Positions 10,284 through 22,390 are shown, counted from the first letter of the stretch. The stretch: DNA of 45,757 nucleotides from Phytophthora quininea (GCA_011947345.1 JAAVTG010000131.1:1-45757); one strand, 5' to 3'. The notes: generated by a model from the sequence alone, not told the origin. Made by a program: numbers and translations.

Positions 10284-13200
10284 TTAGTTGAGGTCTTGGC
10301 CGAGCCGCAGTGCAAGAAGCGTATCGTTGTACTGGTTGAAGGCGTCCTGGATGTCGTCCTGCAACTGCATGGCCAGCGGAATCAGCTCCATGTTCACGTT
10401 GCCACCGATCTGTGCCGAGGCCGCCACCCGCGGTGCCAGCACCTTCACGGCGTGGATCATCTCCTGGAGCTCAGTGTCCTGGCGCACGTCGCCGGCAGCG
10501 TAGATGATCTTCTGCAGCAACTGGTGCACCAACTGCTCCACCTCCTGCAGGTCTGCATCGTTCAGCGGCTCGGCATCAGCAGCATTGGCCAACGCCTCGC
10601 GCTCCTCCTCTTCCCAACGCTTGCGGGCCTCAGCGTACGCCTCGCGCTCGCAAATGTCCTGAGTGCGGAGCGTCAAGTTCAGGAAGCGATCCATGTGGAT
10701 GTTCAGCAGGGCGTCCGGCATCTGGGTCAGCACCTGCGTCATGTAGCGGTTCATTTCTTTTTCACGACGGATAATGAACTTCTCCTCCTGGTTCTTGCCG
10801 ATCATCGACGAGAACGGGTGGCGCTTCGGGAAGCGTGGGAACCAAGGAGCGCGCTTGCCGCGACGACCCGAAGCCGCTGCCTTCAGCTCTTGGTGCAGCG
10901 CGTTAAAGTCATTGTAGCGACTTCCAACGAGCCACGCTGTCTTGGACTGCTCCAGAATGTCCCGTCCCCAGGTCACACGCAGCACATACTCCGTGTACTC
11001 GTCGCCCCAGTTCTGATCCTGCTGCTTGCGGTGTCCCAGCATAGTGCACGTAAGGATGCCGCCCTTGTATGGGATCGGGGGCCCGTCGGGAATTCCTGAA
11101 TCTTCTCCACCGGGTTAATTAGGTTCTCGTCGTCGGCAGACATAACAGGACCAGCGGGGGCCTCGCCACCTTCGCCGAACAGGTCACGGCCAGCCTGAGC
11201 AAGCTGCTCCTGGCGGAGCGCGTCACCCGCAACAGCCTCGCCCTCGATCTTGGCGTTGTCGCCGGCCACCCAGCTCATGTCCGCGTTCTGAAGCGATTCC
11301 TGGCCGACCATAGCGCCCGCGACGCCCATGGAACCGGCAGCACCGATCTGGCCAGCTTGGCCCGCAGTCGCCTGCATCGGCTGGACCGACCCGAGAGTAG
11401 CAGGTCCGTTGCCAGCAACACCGGCAACACCCAGCGTGCCGAGGGCAGCAGCGGCGCTCAACGTGCCAGCCATAGCAGCCTTCTTTTGCTGTTCGTCGTA
11501 CGCGTTTAGCTTACGAAGCGCAGCAGCTTCGGCATCGTGCGCAAGCGAGGCATCTTGTGCAGCTTGTGCTGCATCCTGTGCAGCCAACGCGGCAGCCAGA
11601 GAAGCGGCCTGAGCATGCTCCACAGCGGCCTGACGTTTTGCTTCCTCGCGGCCCACCGAACGACGATAGGCGCGTTGAATCGCTGTGGCAGCGGCGCCGC
11701 GCTTTAGCTCCAACTGGCGTTGACGCTCCAGCTCCTCCTCCTCTTCCTGGATACGACGCTGGCGTTCTTCCTCCTCCTTCTGCAGTCGCAACGCTTCCTG
11801 CTCTGCAGCAAGGCGTCGGGCCTCCTCGACGGCCAGACGTGCCTTGCGGATGTGGTGAAGACGCTGCACAAAGTGGCGCTGGGCCTGGATACCATAGAAC
11901 GCTGTCAGCCAACGCTTCTTAGCTGACTTCTTCTTCTCCTGCTCGGCACGCGCAGCTTCCTCGGCTAATCGCTTGCGCATCTTCTCATCCTCCACCTGCG
12001 TGCGGCGCTTCTCGGTCTTCTTGCGGCCTAAACGACCGCGCACAAGCGACTGAATCTTCACAGTGGCCGAATTCTTGTGGGCGAGGTCCGCGGCCATCTT
12101 CACGCGAGTCTGCTCCAGGAGTTTCCTGAACGCATTGGCGGCAAGGACGCCACCAATCGCCATCTTCCAGTGCTTCTGCGCCAGAGCCTTCTTTCGCATC
12201 GCCTGCCGGTGAGCATTTCGGCGACGGATAAATTGTTTGCGGACTGCAAACATGCGCATGACAGCCTGCATCTTGATGATAGCAGCTTTACGCTTTCTGG
12301 TGTCCTCCAGCAGCCACAAGAAGGCTCGCTGAGCAAGCACCTTGGCCAACGCGTATCGCCAACGACGACGTGCCAGCCACTTCCGCAGGCGTGCCACGAT
12401 CCATGGGCCCATCTTCTTCATGTCAACCTTCAGCAGGGCATCGAGCAGAGCAATCTTGCCTGTCTTGAAAAACACCTTGGTGCGACCCAAACGGTACGCA
12501 TCCGGATCCACGCGGAAAGACCACAGCACAGCCTCCGTGAAGGTGCGGTCGTTGTAAGCATTGAACATAGGAGTGACCGATGGCGGCAGCACAGGCTTGT
12601 AAATGCGGCAGATTTCTTCGTATGACACACGCGTCGGCAGACCAACCTTGAGCAGCTCGCAGGTGGCGAGCATACCGGAGCAACGCAGCTGGTCCACGAC
12701 GTATCCGTGGTCGAACAGACCCGGAGTCATTGTTGAGTTGGGCTTGATGCATCGAATGAAGTTGCAGCGCGTCGCGTTCAGCGTGTCTGTCAAATCCTGC
12801 ATCTGGTCGCAGAACTTGGCCGACACGCTCTGCTTGTGCAGCTGACTCGTGTTGCTCGAACTGTTCATCGTGAACAAGTCCAGTTTGGACGAGAACAGGT
12901 CCTTGATGAGGGACGACTTGCTGGACGTCACGAAATCCTCCAGATCCTTGGGGATCGTATCGTTGTTCTTGTCGATGAAGTTGCCGATCGTGTAAGGCAC
13001 ACGCGTGGCAAAGTGCTTCACGATGAACTCGTATTTCTTGTCCTTCTCGTGCGGAGGCAGGAAGTGCGGGTGGGTCGAGTGCGTCTTGTGCAGCGTGGCA
13101 TTCCACTTCTCGTCGGACGGTTTGGGCATCTTGGCCTCCTGGTCCAGGAGCGGCAGGATACCGTTCGGCTTCATCGAGATCAAATCGATACACTCACGGT

Positions 13201-14898
13201 TGTCGGGCCAAATAATCTTGCCAACCTCGATACCTTCCGCAGCGAACAGCTCCTGCTCAGCGATGAACACCTGCTGGTTGAAAGTGGCCTGTAGGGCCTC
13301 GTTGGCGTAGTTGATAAGCAGCTGCTCGAAGTCGTTCTCCTCGAAAGACTCGAACCCAAAGATATCAAGCACGCCAATAAACGGCAGCGAGCTGTCGCCA
13401 TGGCCAAGCGAGTTGTTGATCTTGTACAGAATCCACTTGAACAGGTGGTTGTAAATGGACTTGGCAATAGCATCACGCACATAGCTTCCCTCCTTGGCAG
13501 TACGCTTAATCGTAAAGTTCTCGGTGCGTGTCGAGATCTCGCGTGTGGTGATCACGTGCAGCAAGCTAGCACTGTCCACACCAAGCAGCTCAGCGCACGA
13601 CGCGACGTACTTTTGGGCTTCTGGCGTCACCTCACCAGCATCGCCCTCCGCAGTCTCGCGGTCTTTCAAACGAATGTTACCTAGGTGCAGCAGACCCGAT
13701 AGGATCGTCCAGACCTGCTTCTGCAGCGCCGCATCAATATTCACTGAGCCTAGCGCACTCGTCACTTCATCGAACAAGATTTCATCGTCCACATTCGGGT
13801 CGGACACGCAGCCGCTCTGGTTCAGGTACTCAAAGTTGTTCACCGACTCGAGCTTCAACTCCTTGGACAGCGCAGAATCCGCGCCCGACAGCAGGAAGTA
13901 GAAAATGTGAAAGTTACGCTCGCCCGGGATCTGCGCCACGACACGGAACTTCTCCAGCAGGTACGTCTCAATGAAAGCGCCGGTCAGCGTGTTCTCGCCA
14001 GGCTTGAACTGCAGCTTCATGAACTTGCCAAAACGGGACGAGTTGTGGTTGCGCAGGGTTTTGCGTTACCGAAGGCTTCCAGGATGGGGTTGGTGTCCCA
14101 TAGCCGCTTGTCCAGCTCCAGCGCGATATCCTGCTGCTTCTCATTGCCCTTGGTGGCGGTAAACGCCAGGTGCTCTCTCGACGTTAGGTACCGCAGCACG
14201 ATCTTGGAGGTCTCAGTCTTGCCAGCTCCAGACTCGCCCGAAATGACGATACTCTGGCACTGCGCGGGGTGCGCAAGGCCATCTGCTGGAAGGCCACTTC
14301 TGCAATGGCGTACGGGTGCGGGGGCCCCCATCTGGGTCTTGATGTAGTCCGTAACCTTGGGCTCCACCGTCTTGACGAGCGGATTGACGGCGATCAGCAC
14401 GTTGGCCATGAGCGTGTAGGGCCGGAGGTTGTCCATCTTGGAGCGTACATAGAGGTTCTCGAGGATGCCGGCCTCGTGGATGTAGTAGAGGCTCGTCATG
14501 TCGTCCACAACGCGCGGGTTGACCTTGTATAGGTCGCCGATGTCGCGCATGTCGACCTTCTCCTGGCCGAACTTGCCGTTGACCACGAGCAGCATGCCCT
14601 GCTCCGGGTTCTCGCTCGGCTCGTAGCGCACGATCTCCACGACACGCCACACGCGCTCCGGGTCGGGGATCCAGATGTGGGCGCCCACCTCCACGGGCGT
14701 GTGCTGCAGCGCCGCCACCACCTCCTGCGTGTTGCGGCGGCGCGCCGAGTTCTGCGCGCGCTTCTTGTTCTCCAGCACCAGGCGCTGCGCGATGCTCAGG
14801 TTGGCCTCGTCCACGGGCGCCGCGCTGTGCCGCTGGAAGCGGTCGTACGACGGCAGCGCGCTGGACGGCGCCATCTCCACGCGCGGCTTGCCCGACAT
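10284..14898 (-). CDS. Myosin heavy chain with C-terminal PX domain (class XXX type)
   Basis: An unconventional myosin of about 1,538 aa. Order: SH3-like N-terminal region (about residues 70-125, GAHIWIPDPERVWRVVEIV); motor with P-loop GESGAGKT, switch I (NHNSSRFGKF once bridged) and switch II DIFGFESFEEN; a converter/lever region with at least three IQ motifs (ATVKIQSLVRGRLGRKK, TAIQRAYRRSVGRE, IIKMQAVMRMFAVRKQF); a charged coiled coil; an Ala/Gly-rich linker; and a PX domain (YVLRVTWGRDILEQ, GSRYNDFNALHQEL, WFPRFPKRHPFSSM). PX domains bind phosphoinositides, so the motor probably moves endosomal or vesicle cargo. Four single-base shifts break the frame: a compensating pair near 14325 (G5C5 run) and 14275, then 14057 (run of four A) and 11093 (run of three C). 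Bridging all gives 4,617 nt. Without correction, the last shift makes the PX part look like a separate gene starting at 11042. Confidence 0.9.
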
Positions 14899-14910
14899 GG
14901 CCTACTTAGC

Positions 14911-15165
14911 TTAGTACACAGGGAGCAGCTCGAGGGTCTGGGTCCAAAGCGCTTCTGACTCTCTCAAGCGGTCGGCTCTCTCTGCTGCTCTGCTGGCTGT
15001 TCCGCCCACTACGAGAGACTGCAACGAGTCTCGACGCGACGAAGAGGGGGCGAAGCGATTGTGCCGACTAAGCTTCAGGGTGTGGCTAGAATGTCGTTCG
15101 TACGGGGTCTGTTCCAGCGACATTCCGTCAACCTTATCCGTAATCGGCGTTGAAGTACGTGGCAT
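14911..15165 (-). CDS. Small Ser/Arg-rich open frame just upstream of the myosin
   Basis: An 84-codon frame beginning MPRTSTPITDKVDGMSLEQT and ending TQTLELLPVY. Its composition is like a real phospho-regulated oomycete peptide rather than random sequence, and the frame stays open upstream to 15339. It stops only 12 bp before the myosin ATG, and TACTAAGCTAAGTAG just before that ATG resembles a branch site plus acceptor. It could be a 5' exon or leader of the myosin, a short separate gene, or chance. I do not recognise it. Confidence 0.25.
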   Translation of the reverse strand: MPRTSTPITDKVDGMSLEQTPYERHSSHTLKLSRHNRFAPSSSRRDSLQSLVVGGTASRAAERADRLRESEALWTQTLELLPVY

Positions 15166-15339
15166 GTCGCTGGCAGGGTTTGACACAGATCGTGAGGGCC
15201 TCGGACGGGGAGCGAGGACATTGGCGCCGAGGAAGACGGGGGCGAGGTGGTGAGGCGGTGGCGGCAGCAGCAAGAGCCGCGGTGGGATCTGTCGTGGGCT
15301 TGTCGCCGCCTGCCCCGGTGTCCGCTGAGGAGGCTGCAC

Positions 15340-16121
15340 GTTCTAGCGCACGATGCGAGAGAGCGACGGGCGGGCGGCCACGATCAACGTCGGCGGAATG
15401 CGCTGCATATTATGTGGGTCTATCGCTGACGGAGGTGGAAGATGTCGAGGTGGTTCAGGTGACTCTATGCAAGGATGTGTCTAGGAGAACCTCCAATCGG
15501 GCCGCATTCAGTTTGGAAGAGGATGGAAACATGCTTCGAGGACAAGGAAGAACATGGGTGTCATGGACTGAGAGAGCCTACAAGGCACTACGGCAGTCGC
15601 GTGGAAGGAGGCGCGGTGGGGGTTCTTAAGGTGAAAAGGGAGTCGGCATCGTGGACAAGCCGTGGGCTGGTCGTGTCGAAGCGAAGACCAACGTGCGTGG
15701 TAAGTTCGTGGACTGCGGCTAGAGGCGTACTGCAGGCTTCGATATCGGTAGCCATGCTATTGGTAGTTGAAGTGACCAAGACCAGACACTCGTCTGAGTT
15801 TCTCCTGCAAGCTTCGTTGAAACAATGACGCCAAGAATACCGAGTCCTGACTACGACAGCATGGCCACCATAACTACGACTATGGGGGCTGCGATGACTA
15901 CAATGGCGATGGATGCGGTCGCTGATACGTTGAGTCGCCATACATGCCATTTTGACTACGCGCGTCGGCGATCTATCCAGTCTACTCCGCTTCGGTCTCC
16001 GACAGGCAATCCCGACTGGGTCATTTCATTACGACTCAGAGTCACATCTTCGACAACGGCACGATGCAAGACTAATGAGTTCTCAAGCTCTATTTGTATA
16101 AGTCACGCGTTGACCAAATAT
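15340..16121. other. Intergenic, no gene recognised
   Basis: Between the myosin 5' region and the 3' end of pyruvate kinase A1. Several open frames of 100-160 codons exist on both strands (for example 15150..15629 +), but none has recognisable domains, splice structure or good composition. The part next to 16121 is the 3' flank of the kinase gene. Confidence 0.5.
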
Positions 16122-17633
16122 TTACTCGACGTACAGCACCTTCAGCAGGTTCGTCGACCCGGACTTGGCCTCCTGGATGCCATGCACGGCAACCACCGCG
16201 TCGCCCTTCTTCAGCCAGCCCAGCTCCTTGCCAGTCTCCGTCGCGCGGTACAGGATTGAGTCCGTGCCGATCATCGAGCCCACGCAGCGAGCCACAACGC
16301 CCTTCACAAAGCCCTCCGACTGGCGGGCCGTCTGCTCCAGAGCAGTCAACACAAACACCGGCATCTGAGGACGGTACTTAGCAACAAGACGAGCCGTGTT
16401 GCCCGTCTCCGTCAGCACCACCAGCATCTTGGCGTCAATGTCGATGGCCGTCTTCACCGCCGACGACGCCACGGCCTCCGCCGTCTGCATCGGGCCGTTC
16501 ACGTCCAGCACGGCGTTGCGCAGCGACTGGTACACGTCGTTGTAGTGGATGGCGGTCTCGGCCTGCAGGCACGTCGCCGCCATCACCTCCACAGCCTGCG
16601 TCGGGTAGTCGCCGTTGGCGCTCTCGCCCGAGAGCATCACAGCGTCCGTGCCGTCCAGGACGGCGTTGGCCACATCCGTGCACTCGGCACGGGTCGGGCG
16701 CGGCGCCTTGATCATCGACTCCAGCATCTGCGTGGCCGTGACCACCGGCTTGCCGGCCAGGTTGGCCTTGCGGATCATCATCTTCTGCGCCAGGAACACC
16801 GTCTCGGGAGGGATCTCCATGCCCAGGTCACCACGAGCAACCATGATGCCGTCGGTCTTCTCCAGGATCTCGTCGAAGTTCTCCATGCCCTCGTGCGACT
16901 CGATCTTCGAGATGATCTTGATGCCGCGACCGCGGGGGCCCAGCACCTTGCGGATGTTGTCGAGGTCCTGGCCCGTGCGCACAAAGGAAGCAGCAATGTA
17001 GTCGATGCCGTGCACAAGGCCCCAGTTCACCAGGTCGTCCTCGTCCTTCTCGGTCAGCGTGGGGAGCAGCACCTTGCAGCCGGGCAGGTTCATGTTCTTG
17101 CGCTCGCCCAGCGTGGCCGTGTTGTTGGCGCGGCAAACAATGCCGTTGTCCTTAATCTCCACGACCGTCAGCACCAGCGAGCCGTCGGCAACAAGAACGG
17201 AGCCGCCGACCTGCACGGACTGCGGCAACTCGGGGTACGAGCACGCGATCTTGGTCTCGTCTCCGAGAAACTCGTAGTCCGTGGTCAGCTCGATGAGCGA
17301 GTCCTTCTGGATCGTCACCTTGTCCTTGTTGGCCAGGAAACCGGTACGGATTTCAGGGCCCTTCGTGTCCAGCATGATGGCCACGTTCTTGTTGGGGCGC
17401 TTGGCGAGGGCGGCACGCAGGCGGGTCAAACACGCCAGGTGACTGGCGTGGTCGCCGTGCGAGAAGTTGAAGCGAGCCACGTTCATGCCGGCGTCAATGA
17501 GCTTGAGCAGACCCTCCTCGGACCAGCAGGCGGGGCCCAGCGTGCAGAAGATCTTGGTCTTGCGCTGCACGCCTTCGACGTTGGCCTTGATGCAGTCGGC
17601 GCTCTGCAGGTTCAGGGAGAGAGCGGCAGACAT
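16122..17633 (-). CDS. Pyruvate kinase, type A copy 1
   Basis: Converts phosphoenolpyruvate and ADP to pyruvate and ATP, the last step of glycolysis. It is full length at 503 aa. Visible motifs: [45 protein letters not shown], the catalytic Lys in IKIISKIESHEG, metal-site [10 protein letters not shown], and [12 protein letters not shown]. The start MSAALSLNLQ is chosen because the ATG at 17633 follows a CCATCGACC leader shared with the other type-A copies and lies about 50 nt after an initiator element. The frame stays open upstream, but only with a GTG. It differs from the identical copies A2 and A3 at few residues near the C terminus (KYRPQMPVFVLT, SEGFVKG, LKVLYVE). Homology to A2/A3 fades outside the coding region. 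Confidence 0.95.
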   Translation of the reverse strand: MSAALSLNLQSADCIKANVEGVQRKTKIFCTLGPACWSEEGLLKLIDAGMNVARFNFSHGDHASHLACLTRLRAALAKRPNKNVAIMLDTKGPEIRTGFLANKDKVTIQKDSLIELTTDYEFLGDETKIACSYPELPQSVQVGGSVLVADGSLVLTVVEIKDNGIVCRANNTATLGERKNMNLPGCKVLLPTLTEKDEDDLVNWGLVHGIDYIAASFVRTGQDLDNIRKVLGPRGRGIKIISKIESHEGMENFDEILEKTDGIMVARGDLGMEIPPETVFLAQKMMIRKANLAGKPVVTATQMLESMIKAPRPTRAECTDVANAVLDGTDAVMLSGESANGDYPTQAVEVMAATCLQAETAIHYNDVYQSLRNAVLDVNGPMQTAEAVASSAVKTAIDIDAKMLVVLTETGNTARLVAKYRPQMPVFVLTALEQTARQSEGFVKGVVARCVGSMIGTDSILYRATETGKELGWLKKGDAVVAVHGIQEAKSGSTNLLKVLYVE

Positions 17634-17670
17634 GGTCGATGGAGTGGTGTGGTGCTTGGGGCTTCTTGTG

Positions 17671-17684
17671 CAAATGAAGAATGA
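17671..17684 (-). promoter_or_regulatory. Oomycete initiator/FPR core promoter of pyruvate kinase A1
   Basis: Minus-strand TCATTCTTCATTTG matches the oomycete core promoter consensus GCTCATTYYNCAWTTT over its central part. It lies about 40-50 nt upstream of the ATG at 17633, the usual leader length in these organisms. Placement is by eye. Confidence 0.6.
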
Positions 17685-18891
17685 CGTCGATGGCGCTCTG
17701 GCGCCGAAGCTCGCGGTTGGATGGGGGAGCTGTTGCAGCACACATGTCCTGTTAAACCCTGAGGCCGTGAGTATTCAGCGCTTCCCATGTGCTTCCGCGC
17801 GTAACTATGTAAAATTGCCGTGCATATGACCGGCGAAATTGCAGAGACCTGGCGAAAATGCTGCTTGGGCGAGCGTTGGTGCTTGGGCTACGGCAACACG
17901 CATCTGCTGGAAGTGGGGAGGGTCTTCTGCGTGCCCCCGCCACTTGATTCCTTCGCCGCATGCCGCCGTCACTTGGTTTTCCTTCACCAGCGCGTGCAGT
18001 GAGGAATATGCTGCAAGGAGCTGCTGAACGAGTGCAAGTGCTGCTCAGTTGAGAGCTCTTCCCAAGTCGTCGGCTGCGTTGAATGCAGGATGAAATCATG
18101 AAATCGTCCCGATCGTGGGGAAGGTGATCTGCGACAGTCTGTCCAACCTCGAGGATCGAGCAGCCTGACACCATTTTCGCGTTTGCATCGACGGCGACGG
18201 TCTTCGGATCGAATCTGCAGCTCTTTGACGTGAGTCTTGCTCTTGGATGGCGTTCTCTCTTCGTTTCCAGCGCTGCAGGGATGCCGAGAAATCGTGGGGT
18301 GGAATCAGCAGCAAGCGGGAGCACAACCACGAACTTGGGCTGCAATTTTGGTGCTGGGCTTAGCGTCGTTGTCGTCTACAGTGCCGTGCAGTGCTGCGTC
18401 CGCTTGATAGTCGACACCCTGTGCACTAGACCTCAATGCTGGGAAGAGAGCATATCTGGCGAGCAGCAGTAGTCCGACGTTGAGAGATTGCACGTGAAGT
18501 TGTTCGCGCCAAGAATCGGCAGTGCCTCGGATTCTTGCTGCTTCAATGTCTCCCTCGCAATGGTCCCTCGCCTCTGCTTGGAGAAACAGTATGCAGGTCT
18601 GCGCCGAATAGCGAGAATCGTTGTCCAAATCCGGCCTCTGCTGGGGTGTCGTCCGTCGCCAGTAGAGCAAGGAGGTCTGGCTACAGTCTACATCTGCGCT
18701 CACGCTGAAGCTGCGGCTTCCGCAGCCGTTGCTGCAGTCATTGCTCTTACCCCCACAGACACGAATTCATGAAAAGGAAACCCAGGGACTATCACTCTGA
18801 TAGTGACTTCAACGTCCACCAAATCATTATTTTTGCTGTTTGTTCACGGCCTGCAAATTGCGCCTCGTCCGCAATACATGCTCGAATACAC
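17685..18891. other. Spacer between pyruvate kinases A1 and B1, no gene recognised
   Basis: About 1.2 kb holding the upstream region of A1 and the 3' flank of B1. Open frames are short, overlap on both strands and show no domains. I see no tRNA-like fold or mobile element. Confidence 0.5.
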
Positions 18892-20408
18892 TTATTCAAC
18901 AGTCAGCACCTTGAGCATGTTGGTCGAGCCCGAGCGAGCCTCGATCTGGCCGTGCAGGGCAACGACGTTGTCGCCAGTCTTCAGCCAGCCAAACTGCTTG
19001 CCCAGATCCGTAGCACGGAACAGAATCGAGTCCGTGCCGATCATGGAGCCCATGCAGCGCGCCGTAGTGCCCTTATAGAACCCCTCCACCTGACGAGCAG
19101 TTCCACCGAGCGCCGTGAGCACCAGCACGGGCATCGATGGACGGAATTTGGACACCAGGCGAGCCGTGTTACCTGACTCGGTCAGCACCACGATCATCTT
19201 GGCATTGATATCAATGGCGGTCTTCACAGCAGACGACGTGATCGCCTCTTGGGTATCCATTTGGCCATAGGTGTCAAGCACCGAGTTGTGCAGAGCCTGG
19301 TACAGCTCGTTGTAGTGGATCGCACCCTCGGCCTGGACACAGATCTTAGACATCATCATCACGGCCTCCGTCGGGTAGTCGCCGTTGGCAGTCTCACCCG
19401 AAAGCATCACAGCGTCCGTGCCGTCCAGGACGGCGTTGGCCACATCCGTGCACTCGGCACGGGTCGGGCGCGGCGCCTTGATCATCGACTCCAGCATCTG
19501 CGTGGCCGTGACCACCGGCTTGCCGGCAATGTTGGCCTTGCGGATCATCATCTTCTGCGCCAGGAACACCTTCTCCGGCGGAATTTCCATGCCCAGGTCA
19601 CCACGAGCAACCATGATGCCATCCGTCTTCTCAGGATAGCATCAAAGTTCTCGAGTCCTTCTTGACTCTCAATCTTGGCAATGATCTTGATAGCACGTCC
19701 ACGCGGACCCAGCACTTCGCGGATATTGTCAATATCCTGGCCCGTGCGTACGAACGAAGCGGCGATGTAGTCGATGCCATTTACGAGCCCCCAGTTGACA
19801 AGGTCGTCCTCGTCTTTCTCGGTCAGCGTCGGGAGTGTAACCTTGCAGCCGGGTAAGTTCATGTTCTTACGCTCACCAAGAGTCGCCGAGTTGTTGGCGC
19901 GGCACACAATGCCGTCGTCCTTGATCTCTAGCACCGTCAGCACGAGAGACCCATCGGCCACCAGCACCGACCCGCCAACCTTGACGGACTGGGGTAGTTC
20001 TGGATACGAGCATGCCAGTTTGGTCTCGTCTCCGAGGAACTCGTAGTCCGTCGTGAGCTCAATAGTCGAGCCTTTCTTGATGGTCACCTTGTCCTTGTTG
20101 GCCAGGAAGCCCGTGCGGATCTCGGGGCCCTTGGTGTCCAGCATGATGGCTATGTTCTTGTGTGGACGACTAGCGAGCGCCGCGCGCAGGCGGTTGAGCG
20201 TCTCCCCGTGGCCAGCGTGGTCGCCGTGCGAGAAGTTGAAGCGAGCGACGTTCATGCCAGCGTCGATGAGCTCGCCGATGCCTTCCTCGGACCAGCAGGC
20301 CGGGCCCAGCGTGCAGAAGATCTTGGTCTTGCGCTCCACGCCGTCCGTGCTGCGCATGATGCTCTCGAGCTCGGTGCCCTGCTGGCTCAATCCTAGCGCT
20401 CCCGACAT
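18892..20408 (-). CDS. Pyruvate kinase, type B copy 1, one frameshift
   Basis: Second pyruvate kinase type, starting [20 protein letters not shown]. All family motifs are present: [51 protein letters not shown] and [12 protein letters not shown] single G is missing near 19632 (CTGAGAAG where paralogues read CTGGAGAAG). It splits the frame into a 286-aa and a 240-aa part that overlap. Adding one base gives 505 aa, the same length as type-B copy 2 at 34055. No other stops occur, so a sequencing error is more likely than a pseudogene. A true pseudogene cannot be excluded from this sequence alone. Confidence 0.85.
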
Positions 20409-20423
20409 GGCTGTAGAACGGAG

Positions 20424-20440
20424 AAAGATTCGAAATGAGG
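20424..20440 (-). promoter_or_regulatory. Candidate initiator element of pyruvate kinase B1
   Basis: Minus-strand CCTCATTTCGAATCTTT resembles GCTCATTYYNCAWTTT, with one mismatch in the CA position. It lies 16-32 nt upstream of the B1 ATG, rather close. The Harbinger element begins only about 50 bp further upstream. Confidence 0.45.
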
Positions 20441-20489
20441 GAGTTAGTTCCGAGAATCTGTGACAAGGCGCTCAGTTAAGAGGACTATA

Positions 20490-20504
20490 CTACAGGTTCT
20501 CACG
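20490..20504 (+). repeat. Harbinger left terminal repeat with CTA flank
   Basis: CTA followed by CAGGTTCTCACG. The last ten bases (GGTTCTCACG) are repeated inverted at the right end. Confidence 0.5.
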
Positions 20505-20690
20505 GAGCGATGTATAATGGTCCTGCAGGAAATGACGCAAATCCATTGGCTGTCAGATGCATTCTTGAAGAATCAAATGTTAAGTTTTCATCCATCTCCT
20601 CGCATGGTGGAGAATGGGGAGGAATATGTTGAACGGATCTGATTGGTCGTATTTCATAATTGTGCAATGACATGTAGAATCATTTCCAAG

Positions 20691-22369
20691 ATGGGCAAGC
20701 GCAAGCAGCTGAGCTTAACGCCTAAGCGCCGCGTTCGCTCTAAAACCTCGGCCACTGAAGCGGCCATCCACCCCTCCACAGCAGTTTCTACAAGGCCACC
20801 GTCGGCTACATCTAAACCATTAACGAGGCCAGCCGAACAGCCACAACAAAGCCGCCAACTCGATGTACAGCTGGAGCAGTCATCAGTCGTATCTGTCAAC
20901 ACCCCACAAGATCTGGCTCCTGTGGCATTAGTGGCACCAGCGAATGGTAGCTTTCAACAAGTGCGAGGTCCCCAGCATGTTAGCAGCGGTGAGAGGCTAC
21001 AACAGAAAAACCCAGGAGGGGTTTCACCAAGCATGCAAGTCTACCACCAAATGGCTGCAGCTTCTCAGCTGCCACCTCCAAGATTGGCGCGCAGTGTCAA
21101 CCAGACGGCTGCGGCGGCGGTGCAAGTTGCTGTACATCCAGAACATCTAGGGGCAGCATCCGGTGATGCAATGGGGAGAGGTGGAGAAGCTCCTGGTAGC
21201 ATGCAGACATCGTTGCCACGCCCCTCCGGTAGTCGACTTCAGCTTAGCCACGCATCAACAGAAGACACCGAGACTAGTAACGCGACAGTGCTTGCACCGC
21301 ACCCTCAAACTCATACGCGTCGATGGACCGAAGAGGAAGTTGCAGCTCTTCTAGAGTATTGGGCGTTGCACATCGCAGCGTACAAGACCAAAAAGAAAGC
21401 AGATTTCTACAGGAAGGTGTCGAACTTGCCTCCAATGTATCGAAAAGGGAAGACCAGATTCGGTCCAAGTGCAACGACATTGAGCGACGATACAAAGAGA
21501 TACACCAGAAACTGGCAACAACAGGTTTTGGCGTAGATGAAGGTGAGAAAAGAACTTTACACGAGTGGGTGGTCTCAAAGTTCCCTCTGTACTACGAAGT
21601 TCATGAGTTTCTTGGGACTCGGTCAGCGATCAATCCTCCCGTGATTTTTGAAAGTGGAGTGACGCCAGCATACCACGTCCTGCCGTCAAGTGTGCCAGGC
21701 GCTGACGGTATCGACGTTTCCCTGGAGAACTTGCCCCCATTGCAAAACGGACTCGTTCCTACCGATCAAACTTCCGTCGACTCGGAATGGGCTATTGGCG
21801 ACGATGACTATAGTTTCCGCGACGATGGCGATGAATTTCCTCTCACGCAGCCGTCAGCAATGAATTCGACCGCCGTATCGCTGACTCAAGCATCGTTAAC
21901 ACTGAACACGAGTGCATCTGATCAAGGCGAACCTACAGAGGTACCGCTGACACAGTTGTCGATGGAACTCTCCGCGCACCAAGAACAGCCTCAACCGTCT
22001 GCTGCGATTCATCATTCTGCCGAACCTACCCCAGACACGGTGACGCTGACTACTACGGGGCATTCGTCTTCCCAAAACAACGGTAAAAAATCTGCGGCTG
22101 AGACGTTATCAGATAGCCTCACTTTCCTCAGCGAAAAGCATATCAATTTCGAGCGCGAGAAGCTTTCACGCATGTTGGAATTCGAGTCACAAAAGCTAGA
22201 ACAGACTCTCAAACTGGAAAACAAGAAACTGGAGATGAAGCTTGAGATGCATCGAGACGAGATGAGGGCAGCTCGGCAGCAGCACGATGAGGTCATGCAA
22301 CTCCGTCAAATGAAGCTGGAAGCACTTCTCACTAACAAGGTAAGGTCAAAACAAGCTGAAACAAAATAA
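20691..22369 (+). CDS. Harbinger SANT/Myb-like DNA-binding protein
   Basis: The accessory protein of Harbinger elements, which binds transposon DNA and helps the nuclease reach the nucleus. It starts MGKRKQLSLTPKRRVRSK, a basic stretch that could be a nuclear signal; an in-frame ATG at 20643 is also possible. After a Gln/Pro/Ser-rich region comes the SANT-like domain: RRWTEEEVAALLEYWALHI, then a basic helix and RSKCNDIERRYKEIHQKLA. One missing base near 21453 splits this domain, and bridging gives 559 aa. The C-terminal part is acidic and Thr/Gln-rich, then a long coiled coil (KLEQTLKLENKKLEMKLEM). A fully independent cellular gene is unlikely given the adjacent transposase. Confidence 0.8.
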
Positions 22370-22390
22370 GCTAGAGGCGCGCGTGGTAGA

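Noticed and set aside
17634..17741. Open upstream extension of pyruvate kinase A1 without acidic residues
   Set aside because: It has no in-frame ATG (only GTG), and the initiator element lies inside it.
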